Assembly: GCA_949592205.1 (NCBI GenBank)
Contig: CATIUR010000015.1
Coordinates: 1,294,046 to 1,358,045, forward strand
Direction of reading: 5' to 3'
Length of the DNA stretch: 64,000 nt
Source: Helichrysum umbraculigerum
Taxonomy: Eukaryota > Streptophyta > Magnoliopsida > Asterales > Asteraceae
In this document: piece after piece, positions 28,801 to 39,629 of the stretch
Numbering within the stretch: the first letter of the stretch is position 1
Layout of the letters: every line of letters begins with the position of its first letter
The notes under the pieces: model-generated
Databases searched by the model: none
What the model was told of the DNA's origin: nothing
The model's input: the letters and a program-made list of their open reading frames with translations, nothing else
Position numbers and translations under genes: made by a program

Positions 28801-31800
28801 CGCAAAATAGTACGTATTTTTGGGTAATGCAAAAAAATTCAGTAATTTCCAGTAATGTCGTATATAAATAAACAATTTTCCATCCTAAATGTATATAAAT
28901 ACCTAATATAGGCCAAAACTTAATAAGTTGATCATAAATAGATTTTTAAGCTGTCACAGAAAGAAACTCGGCTTTTTTTGCTTATCGAAAAACTCGGTTT
29001 TTTTTAGTTTAATTGAAACAACAATAATTCAAAAAATAATGTATATACATACTTAAACTGACCACATAACTATATACTATATCCTATTTTTTGATTAAAA
29101 TATAAAATATGGCACCGAATAAAAAATTAAAGCATTCCGCAAAATAGTACGTATTTTTGGGTAATGTAAAAAAATTCAGTAATTTCGTATATAAATAAAC
29201 AATTTTCCATCCTAAACGTATATAAATACCTAATATAGACCAAAACTTAATAAGTTGACCATAAATATATTTTTAAGCTATCACAGAAAAAAACTCGGTT
29301 CTTTTTTATTATCGAAAAACTTGGTTTTTTTTAGTTAAATAGAAACAACAATAATTCAAAAAATAATATATATACAAACTTAAACTGACCACATAACTAT
29401 ATATTATAGCATGTTTTTTCATTAAAATATAAAATCTGGCATCGAAAAAAAATTAAAGCATTACGCAAAATAGTACGTATTTTTGGGTAATGCAAAAAAA
29501 TTCAGTAATTTCCAGTAATGTCGTATATAAATAAACAATTTTCCATCCTAAACGTATATAAATACCTAATATAGACCAAAACTTAATAAGTTGACCATAA
29601 ATAGATTTTTAAGCTGTCACAGAAAGAAACTCGGCTTTTTTTTGCTTATCGAAAAACTCGATTTTTTTTAGTTTAATTGAAACAACCATAATTAAAAAAA
29701 TAATGTATATACATACTTAAACTGACCACATGACTATATATTATAGCCTATTTTTTCATTAAAATATAAAATCTGGCACTGAATAAAAAATTAAAGCAAT
29801 ACGCAAAATAGTACGTATTTTTGGGTAATGCAAAAAAATTTAGTAATTTCCAGTAATGTCGTATATAAATAAACTATTTTCCATCCTAAACGTATATAAA
29901 TACCTAATATAGACCAAAACTTAATAAGTTGACCATAGATAGATTTTTAAGCTGTCACACAAAGAAAATCGATTTTTTTTTGCTTTTCGAAAAACTCGGT
30001 TTTTTTGAATTCAATAGAAACAACAATACTTCAAAAAATAATGTATATACATACTTAAACTGACCACATAACTATAAAATATAGCCTATTTTTTCATTAA
30101 AATATAAAATCTGGCACCGAATAAAAAATTAAAGCATTATGCAAAATAGTACGTATTTTAGCGTAATGCAAAAAAATTCGGTAATTTTCAATAATGTCGT
30201 ATATAAATAAATAATTTTCCATCCTAAACGTATATAAATACCTAACATAGACCAAAACTTAATAAGTTGACCATAAATAGATTTTAAACCTGTCACACAA
30301 AGAAACTCGGTTTTTTTGCTAATCGGAAAACTCGGTTTTTTTGAGTTAAATAGAAACAACAATAATTCAAAAAATAATGTATATACATAATTAAACTGAC
30401 CACATAACTATATATTATAGCCTATTTTTTCATTAAAATATAAAATCAGGCACCGAATAAAAAATTAAAGCATTACGCAAAATAGTACGTATTTTTGGGT
30501 AATGCAAAAAAATTCAATAACTTCCAGTAATGTCGTATATAAATAAATAACTTTCCATCCTAAATGTATATAAATACCTAATATAGACCAAAAATTAATA
30601 AGTTGACCATAAATAGATTTTTAAGCTGTCACAGAAAGAAACTCGGGTTTTTTTGCTTATCGAAAAACTCGGTTTTTTTGAGTTCAATTGAAACAACAAT
30701 AATTCAAAAAATAATGTATATACATACTTAAACTGACCACATAACTATATACTATAGCCTATTTTTTGATTAAAATATAAAATATGGCACCGAATAAAAA
30801 ATTAAAGCATTACGCAAAAAAGTACGTATTTTTGGGTAATGCAAAAAAATTCAGTAATTTCCAGTAATTTCGTATATAAATAAACAATTTTCCATCCTAA
30901 ACGTATATAAATACCTAATATAGACCAAAACTTAATAAGTTGACCATAAATATATTTTTAAGCTGTCACAGAAAGAAACTCGGTTTTTTTTTATTATCGA
31001 AAAACTCGGTTTTTTTTAGTTAAATAAAAACAACAATAATTCAAAAAATAATGTATATACAAACTTAAACTGACCACATAACTATATATTATAGCATGTT
31101 TTTTTATTAAAATATAAAATCTGGCACCGAATAAAAAATTAAAGCATTACGCAAAATAGTACGTATTTTTGGGTAATGCAAAAAAATTCAGTAATTTCCA
31201 GTAATGTCGTATATAAATAAACAATTTTCCATCCTAAATGTATATAAATACCTAATATAGGCCAAAACTTAATAAGTTGATCATAAATAGATTTTTAAGC
31301 TGTCACAGAAAGAAACTCGGCTTTTTTTGCTTATCGAAAAACTCGGTTTTTTTTAGTTTAATTGAAACAACAATAATTCAAAAAATAATGTATATACATA
31401 CTTAAACTGACCACATAACTATATACTATATCCTATTTTTTGATTAAAATATAAAATATGGCACCGAATAAAAAATTAAAGCATTCCGCAAAATAGTACG
31501 TATTTTTGGGTAATGTAAAAAAATTCAGTAATTTCGTATATAAATAAACAATTTTCCATCCTAAACGTATATAAATACCTAATATAGACCAAAACTTAAT
31601 AAGTTGACCATAAATATATTTTTAAGCTGTCACAGAAAAAAACTCGGTTCTTTTTTATTATCGAAAAACTTGGTTTTTTTTAGTTAAATAGAAACAACAA
31701 TAATTCAAAAAATAATATATATACAAACTTAAACTGACCACATAACTATATATTATAGCATGTTTTTCATTAAAATATAAAATCTGGCACCGAAAAAAAA

Positions 31801-34800
31801 TTAAAGCATTATGCAAAATAGTACGTATTTTTGGGTAATGCAAAAAAATTCAGTAATTTCCAGTAATGTCGTATATAAATAAACAATTTTCCATCCTAAA
31901 CGTATATAAATACCTAATATAGACCAAAACTTAATAAGTTGACCATAAATAGATTTTTAAGCTGTCACAGAAAGAAACTCGGCTTTTTTTTGCTTATCGA
32001 AAAACTCGGTTTTTTTTAGTTTAATTGAAACAACCATAATTAAAAAAATAATGTATATACATACTTAAACTGACCACATAACTATATATTATAGCCTATT
32101 TTTTCATTAAAATATAAAATCTGGCACCGAATAAAAAATTAAAGCATTACGCAAAATAGTACGTATTTTTGGGTAATGCAAAAAAATTTAGTAATTTCCA
32201 GTAATGTCGTATATAAATAAACAATTTTCCATCCTAAACGTATATAAATACCTAATATAGACCAAAACTCAATAAGTTGACCATAGATAGATTTTTAAGC
32301 TGTCACACAAAGAAAATCGATTTTTTTTGCTTTTCGAAAAACTCGGTTTTTTTGAATTCAATAGAAACAACAATACTTCAAAAAATAATGTATATACATA
32401 CTTAAACTGACCACATAACTATATAATATAGCCTATTTTTTCATTAAAATATAAAATCTGGCACCGAATAAAAAATTAAAGCATTACGCAAAATAGTACG
32501 TATTTTAGCGTAATGCAAAAAAATTCGGTAATTTTCAATAATGTCGTATATAAATAAATAATTTTCCATCCTAAACGTATATAAATACCTAACATAGACC
32601 AAAACTTAATAAGTTGACCATAAATAGATTTTAAACCTGTCACACAAAGAAACTCGGTTTTTTTGCTAATCGGAAAACTCGGTTTTTTTGAGTTAAATAG
32701 AAACAACAATAATTCAAAAAATAATGTATATACATAATTAAACTGACCACATAACTATATATTATAGCCTATTTTTTCATTAAAATATAAAATCAGGCAC
32801 CGAATAAAAAATTAAAGCATTACGCAAAATAGTACGTATTTTTGGGTAATGCAAAAAAATTCAATAACTTCCAGTAATGTCGTATATAAATAAATAACTT
32901 TCCATCCTAAATGTATATAAATACCTAATATAGACCAAAAATTAATAAGTTGACCATAAAAAGATTTTTAAGCTGTCACAGAAAGAAACTCGGGTTTTTT
33001 TGCTTATCGAAAAACTCGGTTTTTTTGAGTTCAATTGAAACAACAATAATTCAAAAAATAATGTATATACATACTTAAACTGACCACATAACTATATACT
33101 ATAGCCTATTTTTTGATTAAAATATAAAATATGGCACCGAATAAAAAATTAAAGCATTACGCAAAAAAGTACGTATTTTTGGGTAATGCAAAAAAATTCA
33201 GTAATTTCCAGTAATTTCGTATATAAATAAACAATTTTCCATCCTAAACGTATATAAATACCTAATATAGACCAAAACTTAATAAGTTGACCATAAATAT
33301 ATTTTTAAGCTGTCACAGAAAGAAACTCGGTTTTTTTTTTTATCGAAAAACTCGGTTTTTTTTAGTTAAATAAAAACAACAATAATTCAAAAAATAATGT
33401 ATATACAAACTTAAACTGACCACATAACTATATATTATAGCATGTTTTTTTATTAAAATATAAAATCTGGCACCGAATAAAAAATTAAAGCATTACGCAA
33501 AATAGTACGTATTTTTGGGTAATGCAAAAAAATTCAGTAATTTCCAGTAATGTCGTATATAAATAAACAATTTTCCATCCTAAATGTATATAAATACCTA
33601 ATATAGGCCAAAACTTAATAAGTTGATCATAAATAGATTTTTAAGCTGTCACAGAAAGAAACTCGGCTTTTTTTGCTTATCGAAAAACTCGGTTTTTTTT
33701 AGTTTAATTGAAACAACAATAATTCAAAAAATAATGTATATACATACTTAAACTGACCACATAACTATATACTATATCCTATTTTTTGATTAAAATATAA
33801 AATATGGCACCGAATAAAAAATTAAAGCATTCCGCAAAATAGTACGTATTTTTGGGTAATGTAAAAAAATTCAGTAATTTCGTATATAAATAAACAATTT
33901 TCCATCCTAAACGTATATAAATACCTAATATAGACCAAAACTTAATAAGTTGACCATAAATATATTTTTAAGCTATCACAGAAAAAAACTCGGTTCTTTT
34001 TTATTATCGAAAAACTTGGTTTTTTTTAGTTAAATAGAAACAACAATAATTCAAAAAATAATATATATACAAACTTAAACTGACCACATAACTATATATT
34101 ATAGCATGTTTTTTCATTAAAATATAAAATCTGGCATCGAAAAAAAATTAAAGCATTACGCAAAATAGTACGTATTTTTGGGTAATGCAAAAAAATTCAG
34201 TAATTTCCAGTAATGTCGTATATAAATAAACAATTTTCCATCCTAAACGTATATAAATACCTAATATAGACCAAAACTTAATAAGTTGACCATAAATAGA
34301 TTTTTAAGCTGTCACAGAAAGAAACTCGGCTTTTTTTTGCTTATCGAAAAACTCGATTTTTTTTAGTTTAATTGAAACAACCATAATTAAAAAAATAATG
34401 TATATACATACTTAAACTGACCACATGACTATATATTATAGCCTATTTTTTCATTAAAATATAAAATCTGGCACTGAATAAAAAATTAAAGCAATACGCA
34501 AAATAGTACGTATTTTTGGGTAATGCAAAAAAATTTAGTAATTTCCAGTAATGTCGTATATAAATAAACTATTTTCCATCCTAAACGTATATAAATACCT
34601 AATATAGACCAAAACTTAATAAGTTGACCATAGATAGATTTTTAAGCTGTCACACAAAGAAAATCGATTTTTTTTGCTTTTCGAAAAACTCGGTTTTTTT
34701 GAATTCAATAGAAACAACAATACTTCAAAAAATAATGTATATACATACTTAAACTGACCACATAACTATAAAATATAGCCTATTTTTTCATTAAAATATA

Positions 34801-35278
34801 AAATCTGGCACCGAATAAAAAATTAAAGCATTATGCAAAATAGTACGTATTTTAGCGTAATGCAAAAAAATTCGGTAATTTTCAATAATGTCGTATATAA
34901 ATAAATAATTTTCCATCCTAAACGTATATAAATACCTAACATAGACCAAAACTTAATAAGTTGACCATAAATAGATTTTAAACCTGTCACACAAACAAAC
35001 TCGGTTTTTTTGCTAATCGGAAAACTCGGTTTTTTTGAGTTAAATAGAAACAACAATAATTCAAAAAATAATGTATATACATAATTAAACTGACCACATA
35101 ACTATATATTATAGCCTATTTTTTCATTAAAATATAAAATCAGGCACCGAATAAAAAATTAAAGCATTACGCAAAATAGTACGTATTTTTGGGTAATGCA
35201 AAAAAATTCAATAACTTCCAGTAATGTCGTATATAAATAAATAACTTTCCATCCTAAATGTATATAAATACCTAATAT
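25890..35278. repeat. HOR domain D: 7-monomer units of ~2348 bp, four copies
   Basis: Units are 25890-28236 (2347 bp, left end hybrid), 28237-30584, 30585-32931 and 32932-35278 (2348, 2347 and 2347 bp). Seven monomer types repeat in order, marked among others by ATAGGCCAAAAC, TACTATATCC, GGTTCTTTTTT, AACCATAATTAAA, CCATAGATAGATT and AATCAGGCACC. Alternate copies share private variants, so the homogenised unit is partly a 14-mer of about 4.7 kb. The left end, about 25925-25945, joins the CCATAGATAG monomer to the CTCGGG monomer, a hybrid junction. Confidence 0.9.
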
Positions 35279-38200
35279 AGACCAAAAATTAATAAGTTGA
35301 CCATAAATAGATTTTTAAGCTGTCACAGAAAGAAACTCGGGTTTTTTTGCTTATCGAAAAACTCGGTTTTTTTGAGTTCAATTGAAACAACAATAATTCA
35401 AAAAATAATGTATATACATACTTAAACTGACCACATAACTATATACTATAGCCTATTTTTTTATTAAAATATAAAATATGGCACCGAATAAAAAATTAAA
35501 GCATTACGCAAAAAAGTACGTATTTTTGGGTAATGCAAAAAAATTCAGTAATTTCCAGTAATTTCGTATATAAATAAACAATTTTCCATCCTAAACGTAT
35601 ATAAATACCTAATATAGACCAAAACTTAATAAGTTGACCATAAATATATTTTTAAGCTGTCACAGAAAGAAACTCGGTTTTTTTTTATTATCGAAAAACT
35701 CGGTTTTTTTTAGTTAAATAAAAACAACAATAATTCAAAAAATAATGTATATACATACTTAAACTGACCACATAACTATATATTATAGCATGTTTTTTCA
35801 TTAAAATATAAAATCTGGCACCGAATAAAAAATTAAAGCAATACGCAAAATAGTACTTATTTTTGGGTAATGCAAAAAAATTCAGTAACTTCCAGTAATG
35901 TCGTATATAAATAAATAACTTTCCATCCTAAATGTATATAAATACCTAATATAGACCAAAAATTAATAAGTTGACCATAAATAGATTTTTAAGCTGTCAC
36001 AGAAAGAAACTCGGCTTTTTTTGCTTATCGAAAAACTCGGTTTTTTTTAGTTCAATTGAAACAACAATAATTCAAAAAATAATGTATATACATACTTAAA
36101 CTGACCACATAACTATATACTATATCCTATTTTTTGATTAAAATATAAAATATGGCACCGAATAAAAAATTAAAGCATTCCGCAAAATAGTACTTATTTT
36201 TGGGTAATGTAAAAAAATTCAGTAATTTCGTATATAAATAAACAATTTTCCATCCTAAACGTATATAAATACCTAATATAGACCAAAACTTAATAAGTTG
36301 ACCATAAATATATTTTTAAGCTGTCACAGAAAAAAACTCGGTTCTTTTTTATTATCGAAAAACTTGGTTTTTTTTAGTTAAATAGAAACAACAATAATTC
36401 AAAAAATAATATATATACAAACTTAAACTGACCACATAACTATATATTATAGCATGTTTTTTCATTAAAATATAAAATCTGGCACCGAAAAAAAATTAAA
36501 GCATTACGCAAAATAGTACGTATTTTTGGGTAATGCAAAAAAATTCAGTAATTTCCAGTAATGTCGTATATAAATAAAAAATTTTCCATTCTAAACGTAT
36601 ATAAATACCTAATATAGACCAAAACTTAATAAGTTGACCATAAATAGATTTTTAAGCTGTCACAGAAAGAAACTCGGCTTTTTTTTGCTTATCGAAAAAC
36701 TCGGTTTTTTTTAGTTCAATAGAAACAACAATAATTCAAAAAATAATGTATATACATACTTAAACTGACCACATAACTATATAATATAGCCTATTTTTTC
36801 ATTAAAATTTAAAATCTGGCACCTAATAAAAAATTAAAGCATTACGCAAAATAGTACGTATTTTAGCGTAATGCAAAAAAATTCTGTAATTTTCAATAAT
36901 GTCGTATATAAATAAATAATTTTCCATCCTAAACGTATATAAATACCTAACATAGACCAAAACTTAATAAGTTGACCATAAATAGATTTTAAACCTGCCA
37001 CACAAAGAAACTCGGTTTTTTTGCTAATCGGAAAACTCGGTTTTTTTGAGTTAAATAGAAACAACAATAATTCAAAAAATAATGTATATACATAATTAAA
37101 CTGACCACATAACTATATATTATAGCCTATTTTTTCATTAAAATATAAAATCTGGCACCGAATAAAAAATTAAAGCATTACGCAAAATAATACGTATTTT
37201 TGGGTAATGCAAAAAAATTCAGTAACTTCCAGTAATGTCGTATATAAATAAATAACTTTCCATCCTAAATGTATATAAATACCTAATATAGACCAAAAAT
37301 TAATAAGTTGACCATAAATAGATTTTTAAGCTGTCACAGAAAGAAACTCGGCTTTTTTTGCTTATCGAAAAACTCGGTTTTTTTTAGTTCAATTGAAACA
37401 ACAATAATTCAAAAAATAATGTATATACATACTTAAACTGACCACCTAACTATATACTATATCCTATTTTTTGATTAAAATATAAAATATGGCACCGAAT
37501 AAAAAATTAAAGCATTCCGCAAAATAGTACGTATTTTTGGGTAATGTAAAAAAATTCAGTAATTTCGTATATAAATAAACAATTTTCCATCCTAAACGTA
37601 TATAAATACCTAATATAGACCAAAACTTAATAAGTTGACCATAAATATATTTTTAAGCTGTCACAGAAAAAAACTCGGTTCTTTTTTATTATCGAAAAAC
37701 TTGGTTTTTTTTAGTTAAATAGAAACAACAATAATTCAAAAAATAATATATATACAAACTTAAACTGACCACATAACTATATATTATAGCATGTTTTTTC
37801 ATTAAAATATAAAATCTGGCATCGAAAAAAAATTAAAGCATTACGCAAAATAGTACGTATTTTTGGGTAATGCAAAAAAATTCAGTAATTTCCAGTAATG
37901 TCGTATATAAATAAAAAATTTTCCATCCTAAACGTATATAAATACCTAATATAGACCAAAACTTAATAAGTTGACCATAAATAGATTTTTAAGCTGTCAC
38001 AGAAAGAAACTCGGCTTTTTTTTGCTTATCGAAAAACTCGGTTTTTTTTAGTTCAATAGAAACAACAATAATTCAAAAAATAATGTATATACATACTTAA
38101 ATTGACCACATAACTATATAATATAGCCTATTTTTTCATTAAAATTTAAAATCTGGCACCTAATAAAAAATTAAAGCATTACGCAAAATAGTACGTATTT

Positions 38201-38563
38201 TAGCGTAATGCAAAAAAATTCTGTAATTTTCAATAATGTCGTATATAAATAAATAATTTTCCATCCTAAACGTATATAAATACCTAACATAGACCAAAAC
38301 TTAATAAGTTGACCATAAATAGATTTTAAACCTGCCACACAAAGAAACTCGGTTTTTTTGCTAATCGGAAAACTCGGTTTTTTTGAGTTAAATAGAAACA
38401 ACAATAATTCAAAAAATAATGTATATACATAATTAAACTGACCACATAACTATATATTATAGCCTATTTTTTCATTAAAATATAAAATCTGGCACCGAAT
38501 AAAAAATTAAAGCATTACGCAAAATAATACGTATTTTTGGGTAATGCAAAAAAATTCAGTAAC
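35279..38563. repeat. Satellite: 2-mer (674 bp), 4-mer (1337 bp), and a 4-mer split by element 1
   Basis: The dimer 35279-35952 begins as a seven-mer-type monomer and ends in a hybrid (AGTACTTATTTTTGGG at about 35850). The unit 35953-37289 is a 1337-bp four-mer like domain C. A second four-mer begins at 37290 and is cut at 38563 by the retrotransposon; its remaining 63 bp are at 51125-51187, and the two parts total 1337 bp. Confidence 0.88.
38559..38563. repeat. Target-site duplication (left copy), GTAAC
   Basis: GTAAC immediately precedes the TGTTAG start of the 5' LTR and is repeated right after the 3' LTR at 51120-51124. Five bases is the usual duplication length for copia integrase. Undisturbed monomers read CAGTAACTTCC here, so the site is reconstructed without ambiguity. 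Confidence 0.97.
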
Positions 38564-38973
38564 TGTTAGTACATGTTTAGTGTCTGTCAGTTGGTCTAGC
38601 TCGTAGTTTGTAATTAGAAATAGTGTTTCTGACTCCTGCGACGTAGCGCACAACGTCGCAGGTGCGACGTCAGGTTTTGGGCCTGCGACGTAGCAGACGT
38701 CGCATGGGCTTGGGCCTGCGACGTAGCGTGCTACGTCGCAGGTGCCTGATTTTGTATAAAATCGTTTTATGTTTTCTGTTTTAGGGTTGACGAAACCCTA
38801 AACGAAATTTGTCGAAATTCTCTGTAATCTGATCGACTATAAGCAATAATATTACGTTCGTTTGATATTGATTGCGTATTGATTGTTCGTGTGATTATTC
38901 GTGATCTAATTGTTATTTCCGCTAGCAATTAGAGTGACTCGGTTCGTTCTAGATCCAAAGTAAGGGACAAACA
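38564..38973 (+). repeat. 5' LTR of element 1 (410 bp)
   Basis: It starts TGTTAGTACATG and ends GGGACAAACA, with terminal TGTT...AACA inverted repeats. It matches 50710-51119 except at three transitions: C/T near 38701, near 38822 and at 38950. It contains seven CGACGT or ACGTCG cores in about 110 bp (38637-38742) and a TATA box. It supplies promoter, RNA start and polyadenylation functions for the element. Its GC-rich core contrasts sharply with the satellite around it. Confidence 0.97.
38755..38762 (+). promoter_or_regulatory. Candidate TATA box of the element 1 LTR
   Basis: TATAAAAT lies 191 bp into the LTR, just after the ACGTCG-rich block, and is identical in the 3' LTR at 50901-50908. 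A start about 30 bp downstream would give a U3 of roughly 220 bp and a leader of roughly 750 nt before gag. This is a motif match plus position only; the start has not been mapped. Confidence 0.6.
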
Positions 38974-38975
38974 AC

Positions 38976-38987
38976 TGGTATCAGAGC
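38976..38987 (+). other. Primer-binding site, initiator tRNA-Met (element 1)
   Basis: TGGTATCAGAGC, two bases after the LTR end, is the standard plant copia primer site complementary to the 3' end of initiator methionine tRNA. It primes minus-strand cDNA synthesis. Confidence 0.95.
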
Positions 38988-39046
38988 AGAAAGTGCTCGT
39001 TTTGGCGATTCGGATCGAGTTTGGGATATAAAAGAACGTGATATTC

Positions 39047-39052
39047 GTGAGT
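39047..39052 (+). promoter_or_regulatory. Candidate 5' splice donor in the element 1 leader
   Basis: GTGAGT sits inside TTCGTGAGTTTT, a 12-base string also present in the leader of element 2 (donor at 57407). The leaders are otherwise mostly unalike by eye. It is a plausible shared donor for splicing to the acceptors before pol (42382) and ORF3 (47976). Alternatively the conserved string could serve packaging or dimerisation. No transcript evidence is available here. Confidence 0.4.
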
Positions 39053-39204
39053 TTTCGTGTTTATTACGTTTGTTTTGTGTTTTTACAGGTTTTCGATCAG
39101 TATTATTGGGATTCTTGAAGGTTTCAGTCGTTCGACATTCGTGGTTTTGGTTTTAGGGTTAAAAATTCGTTTTTAGGATTTTTGGCCGCTGCTCAGCGCG
39201 TTTT

Positions 39205-39490
39205 TGCGACGTAGCTTGCGACGTCGCGTGCGACGTAGTGTGCGACGTAGTGTTTTTGAACTTTAATTAGTTCGTGCGACGTACCGTTGCGACGTACCTC
39301 TCTACGTCGCTATTTTGACTTTAATTAGTCTTCTGCGACGCTGCGTTGCGACGTAGCCTGATACTGCGACGTCCTCTGCGGCGTACTTTTCAACGTCGCA
39401 TTTTCTGATTCTTAATTGAATCCTTTGCTTTTTTTGCGACGTACCCATCTACGTCGCATATTCTTTGTGCGACGTACCCCTCTACGTCGC
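39205..39490 (+). repeat. GCGACGTA / TACGTCGC repeat cluster in the gag leader
   Basis: By eye there are about 14 copies of CGACGT or ACGTCG in under 300 bp, many as facing pairs with 6-9 bases between arms (for example GCGACGTACC then CTACGTCGC near 39437-39460 and 39467-39490). Each pair can form a hairpin in RNA or a cruciform in DNA. Each unit has an ACGT core, the recognition core of plant bZIP factors, and two CpGs. The same motif fills the LTR and the ORF3 leader. Confidence 0.85.
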
Positions 39491-39529
39491 TAAGATCAGA
39501 AGTTTGATTTTTTCGTTTAAGTAATTAAA

Positions 39530-39607
39530 ATGGCAGCTGATAAAGAGGATATTAGAGGACTTCGGGAGATGATTAAACAAAGCAATGACATAGGTTCAAG
39601 TAAATAA
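39530..39607 (+). pseudogene. Frameshifted amino-terminal piece of element 1 gag
   Basis: An ATG at 39530 (context TTAAAATGGCAGC) opens 25 codons that stop at TAA 39605-39607. The gag frame, one base ahead, is open from just upstream (39603) and continues into the long gag ORF through residues that suit a gag amino terminus. The junction is the A-run in AGTAAATAAACC; one extra A there explains the break. It is either a mutation in this copy or a sequencing error in a homopolymer. Removing this start leaves only the ATG at 39630, which would drop roughly 33 residues. Confidence 0.7.
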
Positions 39608-39629
39608 ACCTCCACTTTTTACTGCGGAC

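Larger units (their letters stand above)
1..38563. repeat. Satellite array, left block (~115 monomers of ~337 bp)
   Basis: This is uninterrupted head-to-tail tandem satellite DNA. Taking AGACCAAAA as the monomer start, monomers begin at 1, 338, 676, 1014, 1350 and so on, 335-338 bp apart. Each contains two CTCGG-plus-T-run blocks about 30 bp apart, an ATGTATATACAT palindrome, a GCATTAC...GTAATGC inverted repeat and two CGTATATAAATA-type strings. The DNA is strongly AT-rich. Monomers fall into distinguishable types arranged in higher-order repeats, described below by domain. No gene is seen; the recurring 77-codon minus-strand ORF is a by-product of the repeat. The block ends where a copia element is inserted at 38564. 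A centromeric or pericentromeric location is plausible for HOR satellite but is inference. Confidence 0.97.
38988..39529 (+). other. Leader of element 1
   Basis: This 540-bp non-coding leader lies between the primer site and the first gag ATG. It holds a GTGAGT splice-donor candidate (39047-39052), a T-rich stretch ending TTTTTACAG at 39088 that would make a 42-nt intron with that donor, and a cluster of GCGACGTA-type repeats (39205-39490). RNA packaging signals are usually in this region, but none can be assigned by sequence alone. Confidence 0.7.

Noticed and set aside
21705..31843. 60- and 61-codon minus-strand ORFs in satellite
   Set aside because: They appear only where single-base deletions remove stops in certain monomers; same repeat by-product.
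894..38404. A 77-codon minus-strand ORF repeated about 25 times in the satellite
   Set aside because: It spans a monomer boundary, recurs only because one monomer type recurs, has low-complexity hydrophobic content and no start context. Other monomer types break it, so no coding constraint is shown.
38786..38815. Telomere-like CCCTAAA in the element 1 LTR (also near 47540)
   Set aside because: Single isolated copies, not tandem; common by chance in plant 5' sequences.
38637..39490. CRISPR-like reading of the GCGACGT repeats
   Set aside because: Units are very short, inverted, unevenly spaced and in a plant retrotransposon; there are no spacers of uniform length and no cas genes.
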